This document shows positions 62,201 to 64,000 of a stretch of 64,000 bases of DNA, in pieces. Every line of letters begins with the position of its first letter. The stretch's first letter is position 1. The translations under genes and the position numbers were made by a program. The stretch is from Endocalyx cinctus (Eukaryota > Ascomycota > Sordariomycetes > Amphisphaeriales > Apiosporaceae), in the NCBI GenBank assembly GCA_001600455.1, contig BCKC01000003.1, forward strand, positions 2,580,315-2,644,314. The letters are read 5' to 3'. The notes beneath the pieces are model-generated. The model saw nothing but the letters and a program-made list of their open reading frames with translations, was not told where the DNA came from and did no database searches.

Positions 62201-64000
62201 ATTAGAATCATGAGATGGTCTATGTTGATATCTGACAATCAATAATAGGTAGGCTATGACTAGAATTGTACGCAGTAAGTACGCTTTACCGGTAGAAATG
62301 ATCTTAAAATTAACCCATAACGCTTCACCTAAGTATTGGTAGAGGCTAATAAGCCATTCTATCATGATAACTTCAATACTAAGGTAGTATTCTAGTTCCT
62401 CACTATCGAATTATTGAAAGAATCCCTCATAAAGCTTCTGCCCGTCAGAGCCCTACAAATCTTACACAATATACAAAATAGTGGAAGTGAGACTAGGTCG
62501 ATCGTTTTGACTATCAATCGCCTTTTTTGATATGACATTGACATGGTTATGAGTTAATAAGTCTGAGGGTACGTGTAGAAATTATGGAATAATTAAAACC
62601 ATCATTGTCAAATATGCCATATCACCAAATTGGAAATTTACACGGCGATTATCGACAAGACACTGTAACGTTCTCGAACGGGAATACATCCAGATGCTAC
62701 CAAGCCAGGCTGCTAGGTTAGTGTTTGCAGGGTGTCTTCTAGAACGTGTCTAGACCCTGTAATAAAACGAGGAGAGTCAGCGAAGACAGAATTCCCGATA
62801 GTACGGATAGCTAGTCTGACGGCCTAATTCGGTAGATGATTGTCGTCTTATCACACCGGCAAAACCGGTATACCAGAGAATAAACTAGAATGGTACTCCG
62901 TATAAGAAGATAATCTACGTAGTAGGTATAATAAGTAAATTATTACGGAGTACAAGAAAGCATATTGGCGCTAAATACCTAGGTATTTTGGTAGAGTTTA
63001 GTACACTAAAGCACGTGGTTGAGGAGGCGAGTATTTCTTTTCTTTTGGTGAAGGTAGCGTAAATCAATAAATAAATTCGTAACAGGGACTTGACGGTTAA
63101 ACATAATACACTAGGTAAGCCCCATTACCCAGTAATGTATTATGGGCGCCGATGCGACATAGGACGTTGAAGGGAACCAACAGGCTTGACAGGTTACACC
63201 CTGCGTATATATGATAGATATCTAGTATACTATGCACATACACAGTAGTAGCGTTAGTAGTACAGAATATTTGGAGGCATTGATCGTCAAAAAATAGAAT
63301 TACTTATTATTTATCTATTCTTTGTGCATTTTCTCACTCCAACTTTTGTTTATTTGTTTACACATTAAAGTCGTAACGGGAAACCTACAAAGGGAGAGCA
63401 CGCGACGAGAATGCAAGTGATATAGTAATAAAATAATAGACCGGTCTTATCGATTTTTAAAAACCTGCCGCTTCAAGAGGCCGCGAGATCGGGTGGTTCA
63501 TCGTTTTAGGAAGCAAGAAAGAAAAATATGGAAACCCCCTGAGCCTTTCCATTGGGTTTTTGCTTTTGGCAAGATAAAGGCGAAAGCGACAGTATACTGT
63601 GCATTGCCGATCCATGCCGTCGGAGATCGGTAATTATCACACACTAAGTACGTACACAGTACTACGTATATACTCAGGTACATCTGGCGACGAAAGCTTT
63701 CATCCCCGCTCTTCCCCCTCCCCCTTTCTGGTACCCCTTGCTGTGTACCTGTCGAGAATTATACGGCGTAAACTGGTATCAATACACTAGACGAGATTTA
63801 CATCAGATCAATGTGATAGTGGAAGTGAGGGTGAGGCGTCGTTTAGAGAATTTCTAGGATGAAATTACTATCTGCCCGTGCATGTGTTATACCTGGGTAT
63901 TTTGTGATATTGACAGCAGTTCGGCATATTGCAAATTTCGGGCATGTTATGGTAGCATTGTGAATCTCTAATTGGGATTTCTGCCCCGACAAGAAAAAAA
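62201..64000. other. Intergenic region to window end
   Basis: No gene was recognised. The left end is the 3' flank of the carboxypeptidase-like gene. It contains the inverted GTACTCCGTA element and TACCTAGGTA (62976-62985) noted separately. A gene may begin beyond the window. Confidence 0.5.
62893..62953. repeat. 61-bp inverted-repeat element with GTACTCCGTA ends
   Basis: GTACTCCGTA at 62893-62902 and its exact complement TACGGAGTAC at 62944-62953 enclose 41 AT-rich bases, so the whole element can fold back. It may be a tiny MITE-like relic or a regulatory hairpin. Confidence 0.6.

Overview
The window is nuclear DNA of a filamentous ascomycete (Pezizomycotina). Genes carry short GT-AG introns, mostly about 45-80 nt, with CTAAC-like branch sites. 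Several families are typical of these fungi: Zn2Cys6 regulator, Pth11-type rhodopsin-domain protein, DUF7053, expansin-like protein and a GC-rich cupin. The class is probably Sordariomycetes, judged only from remembered resemblance of the HMG-box and RPF2 proteins. Wide AT-rich spacers alternate with strongly GC-rich exons. I see no prokaryotic signals, CRISPR array, tRNA, rRNA or intact transposon. I rebuilt spliced models by hand and checked reading phase at every junction.

Layout. 0-12 kb: a CENP-H kinetochore subunit, a 5.5 kb AT-rich gap, the HMG-box protein NHP6, and an unrecognised nine-exon 501-aa protein. 13-25 kb: a DUF7053 polyglutamine protein (minus), a decayed kinase-like pseudogene, a small two-exon membrane protein (minus), a secreted expansin-like protein (minus) and a seven-helix Pth11-like protein (minus). 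26-32 kb: phosphoglucomutase (minus), oligoribonuclease REX2 (minus) and an SAM methyltransferase (plus). 32-42 kb: a 1316-aa VPS9/ankyrin/PX/BAR protein resembling yeast Vrl1, then a 568-aa conserved protein with an 8-nt first coding exon. 43-47 kb: an RNase H-fold protein lacking two catalytic acids, a Zn2Cys6 regulator, and a convergent cupin protein. 48-56 kb: a nine-exon SNF2/RING helicase, the ribosome assembly factor RPF2, and an ADH6-type alcohol dehydrogenase, all on minus. 60-62 kb: a secreted serine-carboxypeptidase-like protein.

Most genes are unrelated housekeeping or accessory functions placed side by side. I see no convincing biosynthetic cluster. The regulator/cupin pair (83 nt between stops, convergent) is the nearest thing to a functional neighbourhood. 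The points most worth following are the RNase H-fold protein that has lost catalytic residues, the unrecognised 501-aa and 105-aa proteins, the recurring palindromes TACCTAGGTA and GTACTCCGTA/TACGGAGTAC in spacers, a T23A36 tract a few bases after the RPF2 stop codon, and the sharp GC contrast between exons and spacers. No entirely new system is demonstrable from sequence alone.
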